Below are positions 1 through 5,859 of a DNA stretch of 7,690 bases, in pieces. Origin of the DNA: Candidatus Omnitrophota bacterium (lineage in GTDB: Bacteria; Omnitrophota; Gorgyraeia; Gorgyraeales; Gorgyraeaceae); contig JAHIEN010000040.1 in assembly GCA_018901615.1 (NCBI GenBank), positions 1-7,690 on the forward strand, given 5' to 3'. Every line of letters starts with the position of its first letter. The first letter of the stretch is position 1. The notes below the pieces were generated by a model that searched no databases, was not told where the DNA came from, and worked only from the letters and a program-made list of their open reading frames with translations. Made by a program: the position numbers and the translations under genes.

Positions 1-330
1 CCCGCTCAAATCCTTTACCTCGAGAATAGGCAAACCCATATTAATGGAGTTTCTGTAAAAAATACGCGCAAAACTTTCAGCTATCACGCAAGAGACGCCA
101 GCGCCTTTTATTGCCAGCTGAGCGTGTTCCCTGGATGACCCGCAGCCGAAATTCTTCCCTGCGACAATTATGTCGCCCCTGGAGACCTTTTTGGGAAAAT
201 CAGCGTCTATATCTTCCATGCAATGCTCGCCGAGCTCCCTGGCATCCTGCGTATTCAGAAACCTCGCAGGTATTATCTCGTCTGTATTAACATCATCCCT
301 GAATTTCCAGACCTTGCCTTTGAATTTCAT
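1..330 (-). CDS. leuD: 3-isopropylmalate dehydratase small subunit, 3' end cut by window edge
   Basis: This is the small subunit of isopropylmalate isomerase. With LeuC it converts 2-isopropylmalate to 3-isopropylmalate in cytoplasmic leucine synthesis. The first 110 codons are present; the family is usually about 160-170 residues, so roughly a third is missing beyond base 1. Visible landmarks are the N-terminal NTDEIIPARFLNT stretch (residues 15-27), the GCGSSREHA motif (62-70) that is a hallmark of the aconitase swivel domain, and FARIFYRNSINMGLP (87-101). The ATG start overlaps the leuC stop in an ATGA junction, and a GAGG ribosome binding site sits 4 nt upstream inside leuC, so translation is probably coupled. 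Six of its ten Ile codons are ATA. Homoaconitase small subunits are close relatives. The residues FLNT fall where the substrate-specificity loop of this group lies and do not settle the substrate, so leuD is the likeliest name but not certain. Confidence 0.9.
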   Translation of the reverse strand, partial: MKFKGKVWKFRDDVNTDEIIPARFLNTQDARELGEHCMEDIDADFPKKVSRGDIIVAGKNFGCGSSREHAQLAIKGAGVSCVIAESFARIFYRNSINMGLPILEVKDLSG

Positions 331-1592
331 CTTACCTCGTCAGGATGAGCTATCCGCCCTTTTATCGCGCTCGCTGCCGCCACAGCGGGATTTGAAAGAT
401 ATACCTCGCTGTCAGGATGCCCCATCCTGCCCCTGAAATTCCTGTTTGTAGTAGCGATCGCCGCCTCGCCTTTGCCTAAAACCCCAAGGTGCCCGCCAAG
501 ACACGGCCCGCAGCTGGGAGTCGAAAATACGCCTCCCGCATTTAAAAATATCTGCGCCAGGCCTTCATTTACAGCCTGTAAATATATCCTCTGCGTAGCA
601 GGCAGGATAATCAATCTCGTCCTTGAATTAACTTTTTTGCCTTTTAATACCTTTGCCGCTATCCTTAAGTCAGAGATCCTACCATTGGTACAGGAACCGA
701 TTACTGACTGGTCTACACTGACCTTTTTAAATTTTCTGGCAGGGCCGGCATTGCTCGGAAGATGCGGGGCTGAAACCTGAGGCTCTATCTTTCCGGCATC
801 ATATTCGCGCACGTCGCAATATCTCGCATCCTTATCGCTCTTAAAGAATACACCCTTCACCCTTCTCCCTTCACCTCTTATATATTTTCGCGTTACCTCA
901 TCCGGCTCAATGATACCGGATTTTCCGCCAGCCTCAATGGCCATATTGCACATGCTGAACCTGTCGTCTATTGGAAGACCGCGGATGACCTCTCCTGTAA
1001 ATTCCATTGCCTTGTACAGCGCGCCGTCAACCCCTATATCGCCGATAGTATGTAAAATCAGGTCCTTGCCTCCGACCCACTTTCCCAATCTTCCTTTAAA
1101 AACGAACTTTATCGTCTCCGGCACTTTCAGCCACACGCAGCCTGTAATAAAACCGGCCGCCAGGTCTGTTGAGCCCACGCCTGTTGAAAACGCGCCGAGA
1201 GCTCCGTATGTGCAGGTATGGGAATCAGCTCCTATTATCAGGTCTCCCGGCCCCACAATACCCTGTTCCGGCAAAAGCGCGTGCTCCACGCCCATCCTGC
1301 CGATCTCGAAATAATTTTTAATCCTGTGCTTTATCGCGAATCTCTGCAGGATCTTTGCCTGGTCAGCGCTTTTACGGTCCTTGCCTGGCGTAAAATGGTC
1401 AGGCACAAGAGCTATTTTTTTCCTGTCAAAGACCTTTCTGGCGCCGGTGGATTCAAATTCCTTTATGGCAATGGGCGCGGTAATGTCATTGCCAAGCGCC
1501 ATATCAAGCCTGGCATAGATAAAATCCCCGGGCGAGATCGATTTTTTATCGGTATGGGCCAGTAATATTTTTTCAGTTATCGTGTATGGCAT
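327..1592 (-). CDS. leuC: 3-isopropylmalate dehydratase large subunit (about 420-residue type)
   Basis: This 421-residue protein carries the [4Fe-4S] cluster and active site of isopropylmalate isomerase, the second step of leucine synthesis. Family landmarks in order: LAHTDKKSISPGDFIYARLD (11-30), GADSHTCTYGALGAFSTGVG (121-140), NMAIEAGGKSGIIEPDE (216-232), GSCTNGR (299-305) and the STPSCGPCLGGHLG segment (357-370). The expected cluster ligands are Cys301, Cys361 and Cys364, and NRNFRGRMG (383-391) is the substrate-side Arg motif. The length matches the shorter LeuC/homoaconitase class found in archaea and many bacteria rather than the about-466-residue enterobacterial LeuC. The start ATG lies 13 bp after the acetyltransferase stop; its ribosome binding site is weak (AGAACG is the only candidate). 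It overlaps leuD by four bases. The adjacent leuD supports the dehydratase role. Homoaconitase or a related hydro-lyase activity cannot be excluded from sequence alone. Confidence 0.93.
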   Translation of the reverse strand: MPYTITEKILLAHTDKKSISPGDFIYARLDMALGNDITAPIAIKEFESTGARKVFDRKKIALVPDHFTPGKDRKSADQAKILQRFAIKHRIKNYFEIGRMGVEHALLPEQGIVGPGDLIIGADSHTCTYGALGAFSTGVGSTDLAAGFITGCVWLKVPETIKFVFKGRLGKWVGGKDLILHTIGDIGVDGALYKAMEFTGEVIRGLPIDDRFSMCNMAIEAGGKSGIIEPDEVTRKYIRGEGRRVKGVFFKSDKDARYCDVREYDAGKIEPQVSAPHLPSNAGPARKFKKVSVDQSVIGSCTNGRISDLRIAAKVLKGKKVNSRTRLIILPATQRIYLQAVNEGLAQIFLNAGGVFSTPSCGPCLGGHLGVLGKGEAAIATTNRNFRGRMGHPDSEVYLSNPAVAAASAIKGRIAHPDEVR

Positions 1593-1605
1593 ATCGTTCT
1601 ATCAA

Positions 1606-2058
1606 TTACGCGATGTTCATTACCAGCGCTGTCTCCTGACAATCAGGAAACCTCACGCATTTTATGCACTCTGACCAGATCTTATGCGGCAGTTCCGAAT
1701 GCTCGACCTTTTTAAATCCAAACTTCTCAAAAAATTTCGGCACGTACGTAAGCGCGAACACCCTCTTTACTTTGAGTCTCTTCGCATCCTCAAAAGCCGC
1801 CTTTACGAGTTCGGACCCTATCCTGTGTTTTTGTTTTGCCTCAGCTACCGCCAGGGACTTTATCTCAGCCAGATCTTCCCATGTGACATGAAGCGCGCAG
1901 CATCCCGCTATCTCGCCGTCTTTTTCGTAGACAAAATAATCCCTGACATTTTCATACAACTCATTTAAAGAGCGCGGGAGCATCTTATCCTGTTTTGCGT
2001 AAAAATTTATCAATTCCTGAATTTTTTTCAGGTCGCGTATGTCTGCTTTTCTTATCAA
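1606..2058 (-). CDS. ArgA-like GNAT N-acetyltransferase (putative short N-acetylglutamate synthase)
   Basis: A 150-residue single-domain GNAT protein. It resembles the stand-alone ArgA-like acetyltransferases (COG1246 type) that transfer acetyl from acetyl-CoA, probably to the amino group of glutamate as the first step of arginine synthesis. Supporting stretches are MLPRSLNELYENVRDYFV (26-43), GCCALHVTWEDLAEIKSLAV (52-71), the ALTYVPKFFEKFGFKKV region (102-118) and a C-terminal CxxCx5C cluster (Cys131, Cys134, Cys140) followed by ETALVMNI. In the acetyl-CoA loop (Q/RxxGxG/A) the sequence is QKHRIG (76-81), so the first glycine is replaced by Arg79. The start codon is TTG: its TTGA overlaps the glgC stop, and GGTGAT, which fits the extended Shine-Dalgarno sequence, precedes it. 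The next in-frame Met (26) would remove the first strand and helix of the fold. The position upstream of leuCD fits amino-acid biosynthesis. The exact substrate is inferred from family resemblance. Confidence 0.8.
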   Translation of the reverse strand: MIRKADIRDLKKIQELINFYAKQDKMLPRSLNELYENVRDYFVYEKDGEIAGCCALHVTWEDLAEIKSLAVAEAKQKHRIGSELVKAAFEDAKRLKVKRVFALTYVPKFFEKFGFKKVEHSELPHKIWSECIKCVRFPDCQETALVMNIA

Positions 2059-3275
2059 GTTATCACCATATTCTTTGGTATGACCACTATGCCTGACTCT
2101 GTAACCTTAAAACGCTTCCTGTCCTTTTCCGGATTAAAGCCTATTGCCATATCAGGCGGTATCTTTACATACTTATCTATTATCGCACGCCTTATCTTAG
2201 CGTGCCTTCCGATATCTACGCCTTCCATAAGTACTGATTCCGTTACCTCTGAAAAGCTGTTTATCCTCACGTTTGGCGAAAGTATACTGCGCTCGACTTT
2301 GCCGCCGCTTATTATACAGCCGTGAGATACAAGCGAATCCAGGACCGTGCCGATCCTGTTATCCTGTCCACCTCCGGCAAAAACAGTCTTTGTAGGGCCG
2401 AATTGTTCCTGATATGTCCTGAATGGCCAGTTCTTGTCATAAAGATTAAATAGCGGCACAACATCAACAAGTTCCATATTGGCCTCGTAATAGGCGTCAA
2501 GACTCCCGACATCGCGCCAGTACATAGGCTTGTTTGTCTCCTCATCTTTAAAATTATAGGCCGCTATCTTATATTTATTGAGCATCATGGGTATTATATT
2601 CTTGGCAAAATCATGAGAAGAGTCTTTATTTCCCGCATTTTCAAGCAGGACCTTCTGCAGGGCTTCCCGCTTAAAAACATATATACCCATAGAGGCAAAT
2701 ACGTTATCCGCATCAGTCGTCAGTTCTTTTTCTGTCTCAGGCTTTTCTATGATATTTTTAACCCTGCACCTGTTATCGAGCTCGCATATGCCGAATTCGC
2801 CGGCCTCTTCTCTTGGTATCTCGACCACTGCCACAGTAAGGTCAGCGCCTTGATCCCTGTGAAAGCCTATCATCTTTCTATAGTCCATTTTATAGACATG
2901 ATCGCCTGCGAGTATCAGGACATCTTCAGGATCCTCATCTTCAATGGCATAGATATTCTGATAAATAGAGTCTGCTGTTCCCTGGTACCAGTGTTCATCC
3001 ACCCTTTGCTGGGCAGGGATGGCGTCCACGTACTCGCCCAGTTCACTGTTCAATACATTCCAGCCCCTTGAAATATGCCTTGTAAGCGAATAGGATTTAT
3101 ACTGGGTCAGGACATGGATCCTTCTCAAGTCGGAATTAATGCAGTTTGAAAGCGTGAAATCTATGATCCTGTACACGCCTCCAAACGGAACTGCTGGCTT
3201 TGCCCTGTCCTTTGTAAGCGGAGAAAGCCTTTCTCCTTTACCCCCGGCCATTATAAACGTGAGTACCTTTTTCAT
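2055..3275 (-). CDS. glgC: Glucose-1-phosphate adenylyltransferase (ADP-glucose pyrophosphorylase)
   Basis: GlgC makes ADP-glucose and pyrophosphate from ATP and glucose-1-phosphate, the committed step of bacterial glycogen synthesis, and acts as a cytoplasmic homotetramer. At 406 residues it is close to the family norm. The N-terminal nucleotidyltransferase domain shows MAGGKGERLSPLT (9-21), RAKPAVPFGG (24-33), the LSNCINS segment (42-48), WYQGTADSIYQN (96-107), LAGDHVYKMDY with presumed catalytic Asp125 (122-132), IIEKPE with Lys178 at the glucose-1-phosphate site, SMGIYVF (195-201) and YWRDVGSLDAY (252-262). The C-terminal left-handed beta-helix starts near 310. The residue matching the E. 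coli fructose-bisphosphate activator Lys39 appears to be Val34, so allosteric control may differ. The ATG has an AGGTG ribosome binding site. A promoter-like site lies at 3317-3345. The gene overlaps the downstream acetyltransferase by four bases, and no glgA or glgB is in view. Confidence 0.96.
   Translation of the reverse strand: MKKVLTFIMAGGKGERLSPLTKDRAKPAVPFGGVYRIIDFTLSNCINSDLRRIHVLTQYKSYSLTRHISRGWNVLNSELGEYVDAIPAQQRVDEHWYQGTADSIYQNIYAIEDEDPEDVLILAGDHVYKMDYRKMIGFHRDQGADLTVAVVEIPREEAGEFGICELDNRCRVKNIIEKPETEKELTTDADNVFASMGIYVFKREALQKVLLENAGNKDSSHDFAKNIIPMMLNKYKIAAYNFKDEETNKPMYWRDVGSLDAYYEANMELVDVVPLFNLYDKNWPFRTYQEQFGPTKTVFAGGGQDNRIGTVLDSLVSHGCIISGGKVERSILSPNVRINSFSEVTESVLMEGVDIGRHAKIRRAIIDKYVKIPPDMAIGFNPEKDRKRFKVTESGIVVIPKNMVIT
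2062..2067 (-). promoter_or_regulatory. Ribosome binding site deciding the TTG start of the acetyltransferase
   Basis: On the minus strand GGTGAT lies three bases before the TTG at 2058-2056. It matches the 3' part of the extended Shine-Dalgarno consensus (AGGAGGTGAT). It lies inside the last codons of glgC, as expected for coupled translation. Together with the lack of any nearby ATG this supports the TTG start. Confidence 0.6.
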
Positions 3276-3312
3276 TTGAGCACCTGACCTTTAATTATGT
3301 GAAAATGACACC

Positions 3313-3330
3313 ATTTATTATATAATAAAT
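3313..3330. repeat. 18-bp perfect AT-only palindrome between oppF and glgC
   Basis: The 18 bases from 3313 to 3330 equal their own reverse complement (half-site ATTTATTAT). The palindrome begins directly after the oppF TAG stop on the minus strand and contains TATAAT on both strands. It has no GC pairs and no following T tract, so it is a poor terminator. It could be the -10 region of the glgC promoter, a binding site for a dimeric regulator, or chance in an AT-rich gap. Confidence 0.55.
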
Positions 3331-3345
3331 CTACCTGAAATGCAA
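3317..3345 (-). promoter_or_regulatory. Candidate sigma-70 promoter for the glgC operon
   Basis: Read on the minus strand, TTGCAT (3345-3340) is followed by a 17-bp spacer and a perfect TATAAT (3322-3317). Transcription would start near 3310, leaving a leader of about 35 nt before the glgC ATG. The -35 box matches only the TTG of the consensus, but the spacing is ideal. The -35 lies within the last codons of oppF. The -10 lies in an AT-only palindrome, which by chance alone could contain TATAAT, so this is a prediction. Confidence 0.5.
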
Positions 3346-4092
3346 CCTGCTAGCGTTCAAAAGGGTTTTTGTATATTCATGTTTGGGTGAGGCGAATATC
3401 TCCTCGCATGGGGCTGTTTCTACAAACCTGCCTTTTCGCATGACAGACACCCTGTCACATATAGAGCCCACTACCCCCAGGTCATGACTTATAAATAAAT
3501 ACGTAAGGTTTTTCCTCTTCTGTAGATCCATCAATAGATTCAATATCTGCGCCTGCACAGATATATCAAGGCTTGAAACAGGCTCATCGCATATTATAAA
3601 CTCAGGGTCAGTCGCCAGCGCCCTGGCAATGCCCACGCGCTGGCGCTCGCCGCCTGAGAGTTCTGATGGCAGTCTCCCGAGGTAAGCCTCTCCAAGGCCT
3701 ACCATCTCGAGAGTCTCCAGGGTTTTATTTCTTCTTTCCTGTTGAGAAAGATTATCGTGTATAATAAAGACCTCTTCGATTATTTCCCCTATTTTGACGC
3801 GCGGGTCCAGGGATGTGTGCGGATCCTGGAATATCATCTGCAAAGATTTTCTAAAGGCCCGCATCTTCCTGTAAGGCATTTTCAATAGATCCTGTTCTTT
3901 ATATAAGACACTGCCTTCCTGGACTTCGATGAGCCTTAATATCGCCCGGGCAATCGTGCTTTTGCCGCATCCAGACTCGCCCACGAGACCGTATATCTCT
4001 CCTTTGGAAATAGAGATATCCACGCCGTCAACGGCAGCGACTTTATGTTTTGGAAAAATTTTCTTGAGGTTCTTTACCTTTAATAATTCCAT
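3331..4092 (-). CDS. oppF: Oligopeptide/dipeptide ABC transporter ATP-binding protein, OppF/DppF type
   Basis: This is one of two cytoplasmic ATPases that power the peptide importer. With the ATG at 4092 it has 253 residues. Visible motifs: Walker A GESGCGKST (38-46), Q-loop Gln89 in MIFQDP, signature LSGGERQR (145-152), Walker B FIICDE (165-170) with catalytic Glu170, and switch His203 in SHD. The SLDPR (94-98) and SSLDISVQ (173-180) stretches are typical of the OppD/OppF family. It ends soon after the HEYTKTLLNA segment, so it lacks most of the C-terminal oligopeptide extension that makes E. coli OppF about 330 residues, and it has no cysteine cluster. The start ATG is one base after the oppD stop; an upstream in-frame TTG (4101) is disfavoured because AAAGGAG would be only one base from it. 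Its partner is the adjacent OppD. Confidence 0.92.
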   Translation of the reverse strand: MELLKVKNLKKIFPKHKVAAVDGVDISISKGEIYGLVGESGCGKSTIARAILRLIEVQEGSVLYKEQDLLKMPYRKMRAFRKSLQMIFQDPHTSLDPRVKIGEIIEEVFIIHDNLSQQERRNKTLETLEMVGLGEAYLGRLPSELSGGERQRVGIARALATDPEFIICDEPVSSLDISVQAQILNLLMDLQKRKNLTYLFISHDLGVVGSICDRVSVMRKGRFVETAPCEEIFASPKHEYTKTLLNASRLHFR

Positions 4093-4093
4093 G

Positions 4094-5032
4094 CTATACA
4101 AGCTCCTTTGCCCTTACGCATCGGGCAAAATGATCACCAGAGATATTTTCAATAGCAGGTTCCTCGTCTTCGCACTTTTCAATCCTGAATTTACAGCGAG
4201 GGTAAAACTTGCATCCCTTGGGCAAATCAGAAAATAAAGGCGTCTTCCCTTCGATTGCCTCAAATCTCTTTTTCCTGTTCTTTAGGGATGGTATTGAACC
4301 GATCAATCCCTTTGTATACGGGTGGCGCGGCTGAGAGACGATATCTTTTTTCGGCCCGGATTCCACTATACGGCCCGCGTACATCACATTTATCCTGTCA
4401 GCCATGCTGAAAACTATTCTCAGGTCATGCGAGATAAAAAGTATCGAGAGGTTCATCTTTTCTTTTAATTCAGCTATGAGCTCGAGTATCTGATTCTGCA
4501 CGCTGACATCCAGCGCTGTTGTGGGTTCATCCAGTATTACTAGATCCGGCCTTGACGCGATCGCCATTGCTATCATCACGCGCTGCTGCATGCCGCCGGA
4601 CAGTTCATGCGGATAGATATTTTTTTTGCCAGATATTTTTTCAAGGCCAACGCTTTTCAGGATCTCGGAAATCGCTTCTTGCGCCTTGCCTTTTTCACGC
4701 AATGCCTCTTTCAGCTGTTCGTGGACTGTAAATACAGGGTTCAACGAACTGAATGGCTCCTGAAATACATATGAGATCCTGCGGCCCCTTAGCTTTCTTA
4801 ATCCTTCAGCGTCAAATTCCAATATATCACGGCCCTCGAACAAGATCTTCCCGGACACGATCTTACCTTTCCGCGCGTCTATTAATCTTGCCGCGGATAG
4901 GCCGACTGTGGTCTTGCCGCACCCTGACTCGCCTACAAGGCCAACACATTCGCCTTTTTTAACCGCAAGGTCCACCCCGCGCACAACCTCATCTGCCCCA
5001 TATTTTACTCTTAGTCCCTCGATCTTTAACAT
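4094..5032 (-). CDS. oppD: Oligopeptide/dipeptide ABC transporter ATP-binding protein, OppD/DppD type, with Cys cluster
   Basis: The second ATPase of the peptide importer, 312 residues from the ATG at 5032. Motifs: Walker A GESGCGKTT (34-42), Q-loop Gln91 in FQEPFSSLNP, signature LSGGMQQR (144-151), Walker B LVILDE (164-169) followed by PTTALDVSVQ (170-179), and switch His202. The C-terminal oligopeptide extension (about 232-312) holds Cys274, Cys280, Cys287 and Cys305, the pattern that carries a [4Fe-4S] cluster in characterised members of the DppD/OppD group; the cluster here is inferred. The open frame extends upstream to 5164, but those 44 codons overlap oppC and its hairpin and do not look like an ABC domain. 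MLKIEGLRVKYG is a normal OppD N-terminus. A GAAGAG ribosome binding site lies 4 nt before the ATG. An in-frame GTG at 5044 is less likely. The gap to oppC is 32 bp. Confidence 0.93.
   Translation of the reverse strand: MLKIEGLRVKYGADEVVRGVDLAVKKGECVGLVGESGCGKTTVGLSAARLIDARKGKIVSGKILFEGRDILEFDAEGLRKLRGRRISYVFQEPFSSLNPVFTVHEQLKEALREKGKAQEAISEILKSVGLEKISGKKNIYPHELSGGMQQRVMIAMAIASRPDLVILDEPTTALDVSVQNQILELIAELKEKMNLSILFISHDLRIVFSMADRINVMYAGRIVESGPKKDIVSQPRHPYTKGLIGSIPSLKNRKKRFEAIEGKTPLFSDLPKGCKFYPRCKFRIEKCEDEEPAIENISGDHFARCVRAKELV
4103..4109 (-). promoter_or_regulatory. Ribosome binding site choosing the oppF ATG start
   Basis: AAAGGAG on the minus strand lies within the last codons of oppD. It is 10 nt before the ATG at 4092-4090 and only 1 nt before the alternative TTG at 4101-4099. 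The spacing supports the ATG, making OppF three residues shorter than the longest reading. Confidence 0.65.
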
Positions 5033-5046
5033 TCTGCTCTTCACTT

Positions 5047-5067
5047 TAATCCGCCTCAGGCGGATTA
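5047..5067. repeat. Hairpin repeat beginning at the oppC stop codon
   Basis: Ten-base arms (TAATCCGCCT and AGGCGGATTA on the plus strand) surround a single central base, a 21-bp near-perfect palindrome. As RNA it would form a 9-bp stem with a 3-nt loop. On the minus strand its first three bases are the oppC stop TAA, and it ends 14 bp before the oppD ATG. It has no T tract, so it is unlikely to be a full terminator. A REP-like repeat or an mRNA-stabilising or processing hairpin within the operon is more likely. Confidence 0.75.
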
Positions 5068-5859
5068 GGTTTTTAAAATGTTTTCTCGTATGCCTTCGCC
5101 TAGCAGGTTGTATCCCAGCACTGTTATAAAGATCGCCAGGCCGGGAAAAAACAACATCCACCATGCCGCGCCCATGACAGATTTGCCTTCGCTAAGGATA
5201 TTGCCCCAGCTTGGCGTTGGCGGCTGAACGCCTATCCCTAGAAAACTCAAACTGGATTCTACTAAAATCGCGGCTGCTACCCCAAGCGTAACGCTTACCA
5301 GTACCGGCCCCATGGCATTCGGAATAAGGTGCCTTGAAATAATCCTTAAATCGCTGGCGCCTATGGCCTTTTCAGCGTATATAAAATCTCTTTCCTTTAA
5401 ACTCAGTATCTCCGCCCTTATAAGCCTTGCCACGCCCATCCAGCTCGTCACGCCTATTATGATCATGATGTTGATTATGCTCGGCTCTAAAAGCGCTATC
5501 ACAGCCAGTATCAGGAAAAAGGCCGGGAAACAAAGCATTACATCCACAAACCTCATTATAAGCGTGTCGACCCATCTTCCATAATAACCTGCCAGCGACC
5601 CCAGTATCACTCCGATAAGCGCTGAGATCCCTACTGCTATCAAGCCTACCAAAAGAGATATCCTGGTCCCGTAAACCATGCGGCTGAACAGATCTCTGCC
5701 CAGACTGTCAGTGCCGAGCAGGTGTTCGGGCGATGGGCCTGTCAGAATATTTTCTATATCTATTTCGCCAGGGTCATAGGGCGACAAAAGCGGCGCAAAG
5801 AGCGCCACTATTGCAAAGAAAATTACTATCGCTGCTCCTGAAAGTATTAGTTTATTCAT
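5065..5859 (-). CDS. oppC: Oligopeptide/dipeptide ABC transporter permease, OppC/DppC type
   Basis: An integral inner-membrane protein of 264 residues that forms half of the peptide channel with OppB. The N-terminus has a transmembrane helix (about 4-25) followed by SPYDPGEIDIENILTGPSPEHLLGTDSLGRDLFSR (26-60 region), the classic OppC_N linker. Further hydrophobic segments lie near 68-92, 104-124, 128-147, 183-204 and 231-254. The EAA-type coupling loop that docks on the ATPases is at about 161-180 (YAEKAIGASDLRIISRHLIP). ESSLSFLGIGVQPPTPSWG (201-219) is a strong family signature. Its ATG shares one base with the oppB stop (TAATG), and a short GGAA ribosome binding site lies just upstream, so the two permeases are probably translationally coupled. 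A hairpin repeat starts at its stop codon. The length is normal. Confidence 0.95.
   Translation of the reverse strand: MNKLILSGAAIVIFFAIVALFAPLLSPYDPGEIDIENILTGPSPEHLLGTDSLGRDLFSRMVYGTRISLLVGLIAVGISALIGVILGSLAGYYGRWVDTLIMRFVDVMLCFPAFFLILAVIALLEPSIINIMIIIGVTSWMGVARLIRAEILSLKERDFIYAEKAIGASDLRIISRHLIPNAMGPVLVSVTLGVAAAILVESSLSFLGIGVQPPTPSWGNILSEGKSVMGAAWWMLFFPGLAIFITVLGYNLLGEGIRENILKT

Noticed and set aside
910..1314. Plus-strand open frame of 134 codons opposite leuC
   Set aside because: It is antisense to the conserved core of leuC, and its composition (many Pro, Ser and Ile) is typical of a shadow frame.
2312..2545. Minus-strand 77-codon frame inside glgC
   Set aside because: It is a different frame within the intact glgC gene. 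GlgC reads through without a break, so this is not a frameshifted piece.
2613..3071. Plus-strand open frame of 152 codons opposite glgC
   Set aside because: It lies wholly within glgC, whose protein is strongly conserved along this stretch. The translated product has no recognisable domain, and no ribosome binding site supports it.
5033..5164. Forty-four-codon upstream extension of oppD
   Set aside because: It overlaps the conserved end of oppC and runs through the hairpin. It does not resemble an ABC ATPase N-terminus, and a good ATG with a GAAGAG site exists at 5032.
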